A stretch of 64,000 bases of DNA from positions 4,836,001 through 4,900,000 of the forward strand of contig OW818698.1 in assembly GCA_942493375.1 (NCBI GenBank). Reading direction: 5' to 3'. Positions 1 to 8,579 of the stretch are shown here, piece after piece. Numbering within the stretch: position 1 is the stretch's first letter; each line of letters opens with the position of its first letter. The position numbers and the translations under genes were made by a program. The DNA comes from G942493375 sp942493375 (GTDB lineage: Bacteria > Armatimonadota > UBA5829). The notes under the pieces are model-generated. The model saw only the letters and a program-made list of their open reading frames with translations. It made no database searches and was not told the DNA's origin.

Positions 1-1
1 G

Positions 2-802
2 CACTGTGCGGATGGAGTTGCGTTCCTCATGTTTGATGGCACCTGGTGGAATGGTGAATGCACCGATCCCGGGCACGGTCATCCCATTCCCTACCGCAAG
101 GAAGACCACATTTGTGCCTGCGTTGATCTTACAAAGCGCATCCACGACCATTATCCAAACGTAATAATCGAAATGCACGATATGCTCAACGGAGGAGCCG
201 CGCAGCGTATGACTCCGGTCTACTACAAATATGGACTCCCCGGCAGCTACGATGAAAACTGGGGTTTCGAACTGATGTGGGATCCGATGGCAGACCTGCA
301 GAGCGGACGTTCCAGAGCTCTCTATTACTACAACCTCGGCTGCAATGTCCCGATCTATCTGCATATAGACTTGCGAAAAGACAATGAGAACTGTGTGGTC
401 CTCTGGTACTTCGCGTCAACCTGCCGCCACCTGGGTATAGGAGGCACACACGCCGACCCCAAAGTCGTCCAGTCCCAGAAAGAAGCAATGCGCCTGTACC
501 AGAATCTGGTCAGGTTCTATAAAAGAGGAGACTTCTACGGTATAACCGAAGAAATCCACATCCACTCGCTGCCGGATGAAAATGCATGCGTAATAAACCT
601 GTTTAACCTGTCCAATGAGTCCCGAATAATAGCCGGACAAATCCCATTAGCAGATCTAAATATAGACCAGTCAGCAACCCATACCACTTCATCGACATGG
701 GCAACAATAACAAATGGAATACTGTATGTATCCCAGGAAATGCCCCCCTGGTCAGCAGAAGTGGCTTCAGTAAATCCCATTGATGTGAGGAGAGGTAAAT
801 AA
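2..802 (+). CDS. C-terminal part of a TIM-barrel glycosidase, GH36/clan-D-like (5' end outside window)
   Basis: The reading frame is open from base 2, so the start lies upstream of the window. What remains reads as the second half of a TIM barrel (FLMFDGTWWNGE, then IIEMHDML) followed by a small beta-rich C-terminal domain. The first acid patch (FDG) resembles the nucleophile region of GH36/GH27-type alpha-galactosidases, but the family is uncertain because the N-terminal half is missing. The neighbourhood is full of glycosidases, which supports a carbohydrate role. A short-period repeat begins at the stop codon, and the next gene follows 74 nt later on the same strand. Confidence 0.6.
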   Translation, partial: HCADGVAFLMFDGTWWNGECTDPGHGHPIPYRKEDHICACVDLTKRIHDHYPNVIIEMHDMLNGGAAQRMTPVYYKYGLPGSYDENWGFELMWDPMADLQSGRSRALYYYNLGCNVPIYLHIDLRKDNENCVVLWYFASTCRHLGIGGTHADPKVVQSQKEAMRLYQNLVRFYKRGDFYGITEEIHIHSLPDENACVINLFNLSNESRIIAGQIPLADLNIDQSATHTTSSTWATITNGILYVSQEMPPWSAEVASVNPIDVRRGK

Positions 803-829
803 TCTTGTAAATCCTGTTAATCCTGTCTA
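802..829. repeat. Short-period direct repeat, 9-nt unit (CTTGTAAAT/CCTGTTAAT type)
   Basis: About three degenerate copies of a 9-nt unit (tcttgtaaa, tcctgttaa, tcctgtcta) lie directly after the stop codon. The same family recurs at 30417-30452 and 41365-41403, always between genes. Confidence 0.7.
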
Positions 830-876
830 AAATAAGCAGGCATCAATCGAGATGGCAAACGTAAAAGGAGACCAAA

Positions 877-2205
877 ATGTATAACACAGACCTATACAAG
901 CGAATCCTTGCAGAAGTCACCAAAATCCCCATAATTGATTGCCATGAACACCTCAATCATCCTCACGAGTTAATGAGGTTGGAGGACATAGATTTTGGCA
1001 GGCTGTTCACACATTATGCCAGCAGTGATCTTGTCTCCGCAGGTATGCCTCCAGCAGATATGGAGCAGGTCAGAAGTCAGGAGTGCGATTGGTCAGTGAT
1101 GCACAAATGGCAGGCTGTGAAGCCATATTATGAGAAAACATGGAACACAGCCTATTGCGAATGCATCCGGATCGCTATGCAGGATATATATGGGATTGAT
1201 GATCTACGTGATGACACAGTAGGACCGCTGAGTGAAAAGATGAACAGCGTTCCAAGGGAGACATGGACACGAGATATCTTCGATAAAGCCAATATAGACA
1301 TAGCCCTGCAGCACAGTCTCTCACTTGGCCCTGTCTTCCCACGCAAACCCTATCCTGAACTATTTCTGTATGACATGGTCGATTGTTTCAGCTCACTCGG
1401 TTCTTTCGAATGGTGCAGTGAGACCGGTATCGATGTATACAGTCTGCACGATTATCTGAGGGTGATCGACTGGTATTTCGACAAATTTGCTTACCAGGCC
1501 TCAGCATTCAAAATAGGTCGCGCATACGACAGGACCCTGGCATTTGAGGACATAGCTACACCCGATGCCTCCCGCCTGTTCACCCAGTGGATCAATCCCG
1601 AAACCCGTCCGGCCAGGCGTGATATTCAGGCACTGGAGGACTTCATTATCCATTACTGTGTCCGCAAGTCAGGGGAGTATGATCTACCCGTGAAGTTCCA
1701 CACAGGCCTTCAGGAGGGGAACTGCAACGATATCAAGAACAGCCGCGCTGGCCTGCTTGTGAACCTTTTCGCCAAGTACCCAAAGACCAGGTTCGATATT
1801 TATCACATCTCCTGGCCATATACAGAGGAACTTATCTCAATCTGCAAGAACTTCCCTAATGTCTACATAGACTTCTGCTGGGCCTGGATATTCAACCCAC
1901 CTGCATCCCGCAGATATCTATCAGATATGCTCGAAACCATCCCCCTTAACAAGATCCACGGTTTCGGAGGAGACTTCATCTTTGTAGAAGGCAGCTACGG
2001 GCACTCAGTAATAGCCCGCCGCGAGATTTCAAGGGTGCTGGCAGAAAAGGTATCAGACGGCACCTTCACCGAAGAATACGTCATCACTGCCGCCAGGCGA
2101 ATCCTGCGGGAAAATGCTCTTGAGAACTTTGATGTGGAGAAGAAACGTAAACTGTGTGTGGAATTGGTTGCTGGAACTAGATCGGACGAAGACGCGATAG
2201 AATAG
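877..2205 (+). CDS. Amidohydrolase-2 family metal-dependent hydrolase
   Basis: The 442-aa protein has no signal peptide and is probably cytosolic. Near the N-terminus is PIIDCHEHL, the H-x-H metal-binding strand of the amidohydrolase superfamily. KFHTG (a later metal His) follows in the second half, then DIYHISWPY and GFGGDF (His and catalytic Asp positions). This order fits the Amidohydro_2 group, which includes uronate-isomerase-like and decarboxylase-like enzymes; the substrate cannot be read from sequence. The start is supported by AAAAGGAG 7-8 nt upstream. Lying after a glycosidase on the same strand, it may process a sugar-derived acid or lactone, which is inference. Confidence 0.8.
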   Translation: MYNTDLYKRILAEVTKIPIIDCHEHLNHPHELMRLEDIDFGRLFTHYASSDLVSAGMPPADMEQVRSQECDWSVMHKWQAVKPYYEKTWNTAYCECIRIAMQDIYGIDDLRDDTVGPLSEKMNSVPRETWTRDIFDKANIDIALQHSLSLGPVFPRKPYPELFLYDMVDCFSSLGSFEWCSETGIDVYSLHDYLRVIDWYFDKFAYQASAFKIGRAYDRTLAFEDIATPDASRLFTQWINPETRPARRDIQALEDFIIHYCVRKSGEYDLPVKFHTGLQEGNCNDIKNSRAGLLVNLFAKYPKTRFDIYHISWPYTEELISICKNFPNVYIDFCWAWIFNPPASRRYLSDMLETIPLNKIHGFGGDFIFVEGSYGHSVIARREISRVLAEKVSDGTFTEEYVITAARRILRENALENFDVEKKRKLCVELVAGTRSDEDAIE

Positions 2206-2303
2206 AGATAGGGCGAATGACACCTGATAAATATGAAAAGAACCTACTCTATATTGACTCAAACCATTGTTAATGGCGCGTATTTCAATCGGAGTGTGCA
2301 ACA

Positions 2304-2331
2304 TTGTCACTTGGCTGGTGTCTAATAGTAT
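2304..2331 (+). promoter_or_regulatory. Candidate sigma-70 promoter for the 2431 gene
   Basis: TTGTCA, a 16-nt spacer and TAGTAT lie about 100 nt before the ATG at 2431. The match is reasonable but is a sequence-only call. Confidence 0.35.
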
Positions 2332-2430
2332 AGTCTATAGGGTTATTGTGTGGTGTGACATAAGTATCCGGAATTATCGTCTGTGTTGCCCGTCTTGTTT
2401 ATATAATACTATGATGGAGGAACATCAACC

Positions 2431-3165
2431 ATGCCATTTATTAGGACAGTTCTCTCGCTGATTGTAGCATCAGGATTAGTGCTTACTTGCATTACAACCA
2501 TTTCATTTGCTGCAGGTAAGATGTTAGAAAAGACATCTGGTTGCAAATTCACCACTAGAGTTGGTGTAAAGAGAATAAACATCCCCAGGAATACATGTGA
2601 AGCAATAGTTCAGAAATCTACCAAGGCCGATCAAGCACTACCAGAAGGAAAAAGGCGAATAGCAAAGGACGTTTTGCTTGCTGGCATGCTGCGGACGGCA
2701 AAAGCGTATTTTGATAAAGGTAATGTAGAAGCTGTAAAGTATATCGGAATCCATTCTGATGAATATCCCACTGCAAGAAAAAAGTTTATTGTACCCATGC
2801 TGGATGCATTGAAACTCCTTGTGGAAAATGGAATACCGAAGGATGATTCGCGTCCCGTTGTACCCGGTGTTAGTAAATTCGATATTCCAGCAGGTTCTCC
2901 TGGACGAGAAGAAGCACTAAAAAAGCAGGAAGAGCAGATCGAAGCTAGAAATATAGCTTTATTGATGAACGAGCTTATTGGTTTAAGGGAGATTTTTACC
3001 AGGAACATTGCTGGTTATTACCTGAAAAAACCATATGCAACGGATGAGTTGCGTCAGCTTGCAGCAGACACAATAAAGAACGACGATGTTGTCAACGAAC
3101 TGATCAAGGAAGTAGAAACAAATATTGCTCCACCTCTCAGTTCGCGTAATACTGATCCATTCTGA
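2431..3165 (+). CDS. Exported hypothetical protein
   Basis: I do not recognise this 244-aa protein. It starts with an ordinary signal peptide (hydrophobic run about residues 5-25, then SFAAG) and a strong GGAGG upstream of the ATG. The mature part is mostly helical and charged, with two cysteines (about residues 36 and 50) that could pair outside the cytoplasm, a Pro-rich linker near the middle (RPVVPGVSKFDIPAG) and a Lys/Glu-rich helix after it. A strong hairpin follows the stop. Nothing links it to its glycosidase neighbours beyond position. Confidence 0.7.
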   Translation: MPFIRTVLSLIVASGLVLTCITTISFAAGKMLEKTSGCKFTTRVGVKRINIPRNTCEAIVQKSTKADQALPEGKRRIAKDVLLAGMLRTAKAYFDKGNVEAVKYIGIHSDEYPTARKKFIVPMLDALKLLVENGIPKDDSRPVVPGVSKFDIPAGSPGREEALKKQEEQIEARNIALLMNELIGLREIFTRNIAGYYLKKPYATDELRQLAADTIKNDDVVNELIKEVETNIAPPLSSRNTDPF

Positions 3166-3191
3166 TCAGAACATAATTGAGTGTAAAACAA

Positions 3192-3226
3192 ATACTCCAA
3201 TCAGGTATGGCACCTGATTGGAGTAT
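3192..3226. terminator. Perfect 15-bp hairpin after the 2431 gene
   Basis: ATACTCCAATCAGGT pairs perfectly with its reverse complement across a 5-nt loop (ATGGC). There is no clear T-run, so it may be a transcript-end stabiliser rather than a textbook intrinsic terminator. Confidence 0.5.
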
Positions 3227-3809
3227 ATTGCAACCTGAGAATAATCACTCATAGGGTTTTGATCACTTGTGTGATCGAGACCTGGTATTATCCACACGAC
3301 ATCCTGCTCCATCTCATTTGACTCTTCATTGTATTTGTGTCCCACCTTCACAATAAATTTCCGAAGGACACTGCAACATAAAAAAAGAAATCCAACATGA
3401 TCCCGTTCTACGGGTGTTGTTGAAATCAGACTTTTTGCTTGTGCGGTGTTATGATATGAATCATCTGATAGTGTTAATAATGGTAGGAGCGATATTGATG
3501 TGTATTTCACCCGATCATTTTGGTGAATCAGGCGATAAATTGTCTCAGCGGTCGTTGACAGAGCTGCTTGATGCCACCGCAAACAAACCAGCACTGGCTT
3601 CTTCGCGTGCCAAACCCCTGTTCGCCCGAGTGATCCATGACTCGGGCATTGTTCTCAGGAATTCCATGTCCTCCCGTTCTCCGCTCCCCCGCATCTCCGC
3701 GTGAAAATCCCTTCCTGAAACCTGAAGTCTCTAAATAAAATCCTACTCTCTGTGTAAATACCACCCCCATATCATACGTCCTATTAGAGATTCAATAAAA
3801 CACGGAGGC
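3227..3809. other. Gene-free stretch with hairpin and repeat remnants
   Basis: No convincing gene was found. A 7-bp hairpin CCCGAGT/ACTCGGG lies at 3625-3646. A CCCCCGCATCTCCGCGTGA repeat of the CTCCGCG family lies around 3671-3704, followed by CCTTCCTGAAACCTGAAG, another repeat-like string that is echoed near 51360. A short + frame from 3456 (MNHLIVLIMVGAILM) has a hydrophobic start but a poor ribosome site and ends in the repeat, so I do not call it. Confidence 0.5.
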
Positions 3810-3815
3810 ATGATA

Positions 3816-4346
3816 ATGAAATCACTAAAAATGTTGTTAATGATAGTGTGTGCAGTAATAGCGATTATAGCAACAACGTTCAGCTATGCAGGAGCCGATA
3901 TGGACCGCAGCTATACAATCGACCTTAAGGATGTAGATTCAGTAACAGCCATTGAAGCTCTATTCAAAGGATCAGACAAGAGCTTGATTGTGGAAAATGG
4001 ATCATATGGTAGAATGCTGACACTGCACTTGAAGGATGTGGATTTTGACACCGCTCTTCGCATAATAACAAGAGCCTGCGGGCTGGTATATAAAATTAAC
4101 GATGGAGCTTATGTCATCTCTCCAAAACCAACCCCAATCCCAACAGCCGATTTCACTCCGATTGATATGAATACAAGGCCACGGACAACTCCAATAGAAA
4201 CCAGGAAACCAATACTCGATAAATTCCAACTAACCCACACCGGCCCAGCCAATATTCTAAACCAACTAGGTACCAACAATTCCACCCAGCATTCGAGTGG
4301 AAATAGCTACAGAAGTAATAATAACCAACCCAATAATCCCTACTAA
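3816..4346 (+). CDS. Exported STN (secretin/TonB short N-terminal) domain protein
   Basis: A signal peptide (MKSLKMLLMIVCAVIAIIA, cleaved near SYAGA) precedes a single STN-like domain. The domain shows the typical two-lobe pattern YTIDLKDVDSVTAIEALFKG and LTLHLKDVDFDTALRIITRACGLVYK. The last 60 residues are Pro/Thr/Asn-rich and probably disordered. STN domains form the periplasmic N0 part of secretins and TonB receptors. Here the domain stands alone with no pore domain, so a pilotin-like, sensor or adaptor role is inference. GGAGG at 3804-3808 sits 7 nt from the ATG at 3816 but only 1 nt from the ATG at 3810, so the second ATG is the likely start. Confidence 0.75.
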   Translation: MKSLKMLLMIVCAVIAIIATTFSYAGADMDRSYTIDLKDVDSVTAIEALFKGSDKSLIVENGSYGRMLTLHLKDVDFDTALRIITRACGLVYKINDGAYVISPKPTPIPTADFTPIDMNTRPRTTPIETRKPILDKFQLTHTGPANILNQLGTNNSTQHSSGNSYRSNNNQPNNPY

Positions 4347-4355
4347 TCGAAAACT

Positions 4356-4465
4356 CCCTGGGATCGCCGAACCCTAGTTCGGCCTCCCTTCCTTCTCCCC
4401 ATCTCCTAGTCTCCCCCTCCCCCAGTCCGCCCCTTCTCCGCGCCCCCCCGCGCCTCCGCGTGAAA
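4356..4465. repeat. Composite repeat: GCCGAAC hairpin, C-rich tract, CTCCGCG repeats
   Basis: CCCTGGG and a 7-bp hairpin GCCGAAC-CCTA-GTTCGGC (4366-4383) are followed by about 75 nt of almost pure pyrimidine on the + strand, ending in CGCGCCTCCGCGTGA. The same order (hairpin, spacer, CTCCGCG units) occurs at 45665-45760. On the - strand the C-rich tract gives at least five G-runs of four or more, a G-quadruplex-type pattern. Confidence 0.7.
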
Positions 4466-4548
4466 TTCATTCCTAAAGCCTTTCCCCAAAAAACCAGAAG
4501 GACACTACCCCGTCTATCAGTAAATCTACCATAATTGAGGTGTCCAAA

Positions 4549-7500
4549 ATGAACAATATATACAAAATAACATTGTTTATCACCCTTGCATTATCAACTG
4601 TTGTAAATGCCCAAGCCCCATCTCCCGATCTCTCCAAAGAGAAGGTCCTCTACTGTGTCCCTTATGCACACCTGGACACCCAGTGGAGATGGGATTATCC
4701 TACAACCATCAATGAGTTTATAAAGAACACGTTAGACGATAACTTCGTGTTGTTCGATAAATATCCCAAATACCAGTTCACCTTCACCGGGGCTATACGG
4801 TATGCGATGATGAAGGAGTACTACCCGGACAAGTTCCAGCGCCTCAAAGGATATGTTAACCAGGGTAAATGGCATGTCGGCGGATCGTCTGCTGAGGAGG
4901 GAGATGTCAATGTACCTTCCCCGGAATCCGTGATTCGTCAGGTCCTCTATGGCAACCATTGGTTTAAGAAAGAACTGGGGGTGCAGAGTGTAGACTACAT
5001 GCTGCCGGACTGCTTCGGGTTCCAGGCCTCTCTGCCATCCATCTGGGCACACTGTGGACTTAGGGGATTTTCTACCCAGAAACTCTCCTGGGGCTCAGCA
5101 GTTGGAATCCCGTTCCCTGTAGGAATGTGGATTGGACCGGATGGCAAGGGCGTCATCTGTGCATTCGATCCAGGCAGCTACGGTGGAGGAGTAGACGGCC
5201 GTCTGGATATCGATCCCTACTGGGTCGGCAGGGTGAACCAGAACGGCGAGAAATATGGTATCTTTGCTGACTACCACTACTTCGGAACAGGTGATATCGG
5301 AGGAGCGCCCAGGGACAATGACGTCGATATGGCATCTAAAAGCATGGACAATCCCGATGGACAGATCAAAGTCGTTATGGCTGCATCTGACCAGATGTTC
5401 CGCGATATAACCGATTCCCAGGCCACCCGCCTGCCCACTTACAAAGGCGATCTGCTGCTTACTCAGCACTCAGCAGGTTCCATTACATCTCAGGCGTATA
5501 TGAAACGCTGGAACCGCAAGAATGAACTCCTGGCAGACTCAGCAGAACGCGCATCAGTTGCTGCGAGTTGGCTTGGAGCACAGGACTACCCAATAGATAG
5601 GCTCAACATAGCCTGGACAAGAGTCCTGGGCAGTCAGTTTCACGACATTCTGCCCGGCACCAGCATTCCAAAAGCCTATGAATATTCATGGAATGACGAA
5701 ATTATCGCATCCAATATATTCAGCCGAGTCCTGGAACGTTCCGCGGGAGCAGTAATCCGCTCAATGGACACCAGCACAAAAGGCACTCCAGTAGTAGTCT
5801 ACAATCCCCTGGCAATCGACAGGACCGACGTTGTTGAGGCAACAGTCCAGTTCCCAGGCAAAGCGCCGCAATATGTGTCTGTCTTCGATTCCAAAGGAAT
5901 GCAAGTCCCATCCAGCATTTCGGAGCGCAAGGGCAATTCAGCCAAAATCATCTTCCCGGCAAAGGTTAAGTCTGTCGGATACGCAGTATATGATGTTCGA
6001 CCTTCACAGTCTGCATATTCCACCCCAACCGGGCTTAAGATTTCCAGCAAAACTATCGAAAACGAGTACTACAAAGTCTCGATCGATAAAAACGGAGATG
6101 TATGCAGCATCATAGACAAACTGGCCAGCAAGGAACTCCTCTCCGGTCCTGCGCAGCTTCAGTTCCTGTATGAAAACCCCAGCGATTATCCTGCCTGGAA
6201 TATGGACTGGGCCGACAGGCAGAAGCCTCCGGTCGAGGTAGTCAGCGGTCCTGCGAAAGTCAGAATAGTTGAAAACAGCCCTGTCAGAGTTGCTCTGGAG
6301 ATCACTCGAAAAGCTCGCAATTCCATATTTGTCCAGCAGATAAGATTATCAACCGGTGATGCCGGTAAAAGAGTTGAGTTCAAGACTTTCATCGACTGGC
6401 GTTCTATGGAATGTAGTCTTAAAGCCTCATTCCCGCTGACAGTCTCAAATCCAATGGCAACCTATAACCTGGGGCTTGCAACCATCGAGAGGAGCACCAA
6501 CGATCCCAAAAAATACGAAGTCCCATCCAGGGAATGGTTCGATCTGACATCCAGCGATGGTAAATATGGTGTCTCCGTGCTTGAAGACTGCAAATTCGGT
6601 TCAGACAAACCGACGGATAACACCCTAAGGCTGACCCTGCTCTACACTCCTGGTGTCAGGGGAGGATTCCAGGACGAATACAGCCAGGACTGGGGCAGGC
6701 ACGATATGTTGTATGCTCTATATGGACATTCAGGTTCCTGGCAGGACGGTGCCAGCGAGTGGCAGGGCCGCAGCATTAATCAGCCTCTTGTAGCCTTCCA
6801 GTCAGATAAACACACAGGCACATTGGGCAATGAGTTTTCCATCCTGTCAGTAAGCACCCCACAGGTCGATGTCCGGGCTTTCAAAAGAGCTGAAGACACC
6901 GACTTGTTCATCGTCCGTATACAGGAACTCTTCGGAAAATCTGCATCCGGTGTTAAGCTGACATTCCCTTCTCAGGTCGCTGACGCCTATGAAGTCAATG
7001 GCCAGGAGAGCAGAATAGAGGATGCAGATATCGTTGATGGCAAGCTGTTTACTGATATGTCCCCATACGCCATCCGGTCATTCGCAGTCAAACTCAAATC
7101 GCCGTCCAACCTTTCTCTGGCAATTGCATCCAGACCAGTCTCGCTGGAATACAATGAAGACGTCATAAGCACAGATAACAACAGGACCGATGGTAAGCTG
7201 GACATCAACGGCCAATCAATCCCAGCCGAAGAATTGCCGGCAACCATCAACTGTGAAGGTATCAGCTTCACACTCGGAAGTAAATCAGACGGCCAGAAGA
7301 ACGCCCTCGCATGCCGTGGACAGAAAATCGAACTCCTGAGCGGTGAATATAACTCAGTCTACCTACTGGTTGCGTCTATAAAGAGAACAGATGCCAAATT
7401 TATCACCGGGAAATCTGCAACTAACCTGACAATCCCATCCTGGACCGGTTTTATCGGCCAATATGACAACAGGGTCTGGGATTCATCAGGCAAACAGGTT

Positions 7501-8403
7501 ATCGACATCACTCCCGGCTACATACAGCGTGATCCCGTAGCCTGGTTCTGCACCCATCGGCACTCTCCAGCCGGAAATGATGCCTACCAGTTCAGCTATC
7601 TGTTTATCAAGCGTATCCCAGTATCTCCCAGAACAAAAACGCTGACTTTGCCGGACGATCCTCAGATCAAATTAATGGCAGTCAGTGTAGCAACAGAGAA
7701 CTCAGACATCCGGCCTGCACAACCATTGTACGATGACTTCTCCAACCGGGGAGCAATCGATCTTCGGGTCGAGACCGGCATAATTGATCTTACCAAAGGC
7801 TTAAAACCGATTACCGACGTAACGATAGACCGCAAAGAGAGCTTCGATTCCCTCATAATAGGAGCACCCAGCAAAAATGACTACGCTGATGCTTCATCCG
7901 ATAACGGTGTGGAGGTTATATTTGATGATGCTGGAGGCCGGTTAGCCCCACATGTTAGGGCAGGTGCTGTAGGCAACAAGCTCCCTAGGCTGAACGATGG
8001 TGACTATGCCCGCATGAATGATGATGTAAACAGATGCGTCTGGTATGACCACGAGGGCAGATTCCAGATGGATCTCAAAAAGAGCATAAACATCGACAGG
8101 ATAAATACCTACTCCTGGCACCGCTCAAACCGCGCCCCGCAGCGCTTCAGCCTATGGGTTTCCAACGCCGAGATAGCTCCATCAATGCTCTTCACCAACC
8201 CCAAAAAATCCGGATGGACATTCTTAACCAAAGTAGACACCTGGCCCTTAGGTTCCGGAGCAATCCAAGGATCATCCGTAACCGGCAAAAACAAACCCTT
8301 AGGCCCCTACCGCCACCTACTATGGATATCCGAAGACGTAGTAGAGGGAACATTCTTTACAGAGATTGATGTATACGAAGCACTCACCAAACCCAGAAAG
8401 TAA
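4549..8403 (+). CDS. Exported GH38-type alpha-mannosidase with C-terminal discoidin-like domain
   Basis: This is a very large (1284 aa) exported enzyme. After a signal peptide (cleavage near VVNAQA), HLDTQW (about residues 41-46) gives the zinc-binding His and Asp of GH38. LPDCFG supplies the nucleophile Asp near residue 154, and QFHDILPGTS near 365 the later zinc His. The middle-domain and beta-sandwich segments of the family follow. The last 230 residues add an F5/8C-like module. Family knowledge implies a retaining alpha-mannosidase, here probably acting on glycans outside the cytoplasm. GAGG sits 8 nt from the ATG at 4549, better than the GTG at 4540. A second, cytosolic GH38 lies at 27606. 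Confidence 0.85.
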   Translation: MNNIYKITLFITLALSTVVNAQAPSPDLSKEKVLYCVPYAHLDTQWRWDYPTTINEFIKNTLDDNFVLFDKYPKYQFTFTGAIRYAMMKEYYPDKFQRLKGYVNQGKWHVGGSSAEEGDVNVPSPESVIRQVLYGNHWFKKELGVQSVDYMLPDCFGFQASLPSIWAHCGLRGFSTQKLSWGSAVGIPFPVGMWIGPDGKGVICAFDPGSYGGGVDGRLDIDPYWVGRVNQNGEKYGIFADYHYFGTGDIGGAPRDNDVDMASKSMDNPDGQIKVVMAASDQMFRDITDSQATRLPTYKGDLLLTQHSAGSITSQAYMKRWNRKNELLADSAERASVAASWLGAQDYPIDRLNIAWTRVLGSQFHDILPGTSIPKAYEYSWNDEIIASNIFSRVLERSAGAVIRSMDTSTKGTPVVVYNPLAIDRTDVVEATVQFPGKAPQYVSVFDSKGMQVPSSISERKGNSAKIIFPAKVKSVGYAVYDVRPSQSAYSTPTGLKISSKTIENEYYKVSIDKNGDVCSIIDKLASKELLSGPAQLQFLYENPSDYPAWNMDWADRQKPPVEVVSGPAKVRIVENSPVRVALEITRKARNSIFVQQIRLSTGDAGKRVEFKTFIDWRSMECSLKASFPLTVSNPMATYNLGLATIERSTNDPKKYEVPSREWFDLTSSDGKYGVSVLEDCKFGSDKPTDNTLRLTLLYTPGVRGGFQDEYSQDWGRHDMLYALYGHSGSWQDGASEWQGRSINQPLVAFQSDKHTGTLGNEFSILSVSTPQVDVRAFKRAEDTDLFIVRIQELFGKSASGVKLTFPSQVADAYEVNGQESRIEDADIVDGKLFTDMSPYAIRSFAVKLKSPSNLSLAIASRPVSLEYNEDVISTDNNRTDGKLDINGQSIPAEELPATINCEGISFTLGSKSDGQKNALACRGQKIELLSGEYNSVYLLVASIKRTDAKFITGKSATNLTIPSWTGFIGQYDNRVWDSSGKQVIDITPGYIQRDPVAWFCTHRHSPAGNDAYQFSYLFIKRIPVSPRTKTLTLPDDPQIKLMAVSVATENSDIRPAQPLYDDFSNRGAIDLRVETGIIDLTKGLKPITDVTIDRKESFDSLIIGAPSKNDYADASSDNGVEVIFDDAGGRLAPHVRAGAVGNKLPRLNDGDYARMNDDVNRCVWYDHEGRFQMDLKKSINIDRINTYSWHRSNRAPQRFSLWVSNAEIAPSMLFTNPKKSGWTFLTKVDTWPLGSGAIQGSSVTGKNKPLGPYRHLLWISEDVVEGTFFTEIDVYEALTKPRK

Positions 8404-8477
8404 TCCAACAAAGTTACTATTTAAGTAGGGGAGAAACACAAAGTTAATCTAGTGTATGGGTTCAAATAAAGAGTCTA

Positions 8478-8558
8478 GCCATTATCATCCTGAGGAACGA
8501 AGGATCTGCTTTTCTGTTCGGAAAAAGCAGATCCTTCGTTCCTCAGGATGATAATGGC
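8478..8558. repeat. Perfect 36-bp inverted repeat between convergent genes
   Basis: The arms (8478-8513 and 8523-8558) match perfectly around a 9-nt loop. They contain TCATCCTGAGGAACGAAGGA, a variant of the TCATTCTGAACGCAGTGAAG family also present at 21216, 30332, 44007 and 63695. It lies between convergent genes and may act as a bidirectional terminator. Confidence 0.8.
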
Positions 8559-8579
8559 GGGGATGTCTGCGCCAACCAC

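Noticed and set aside
2267..2461. 64-aa frame before the 2431 gene
   Set aside because: It overlaps the candidate promoter and the ribosome site of the 2431 gene and has no recognisable content.
3166..3594. 142-aa - strand frame
   Set aside because: It spans a hairpin and an intergenic region; no start signal or family resemblance.
3414..3704. Possible small membrane or exported protein (MNHLIVLIMVGAILM part)
   Set aside because: Weak ribosome site, and its C-terminus is made of CTCCGCG-type repeat; coding cannot be supported.
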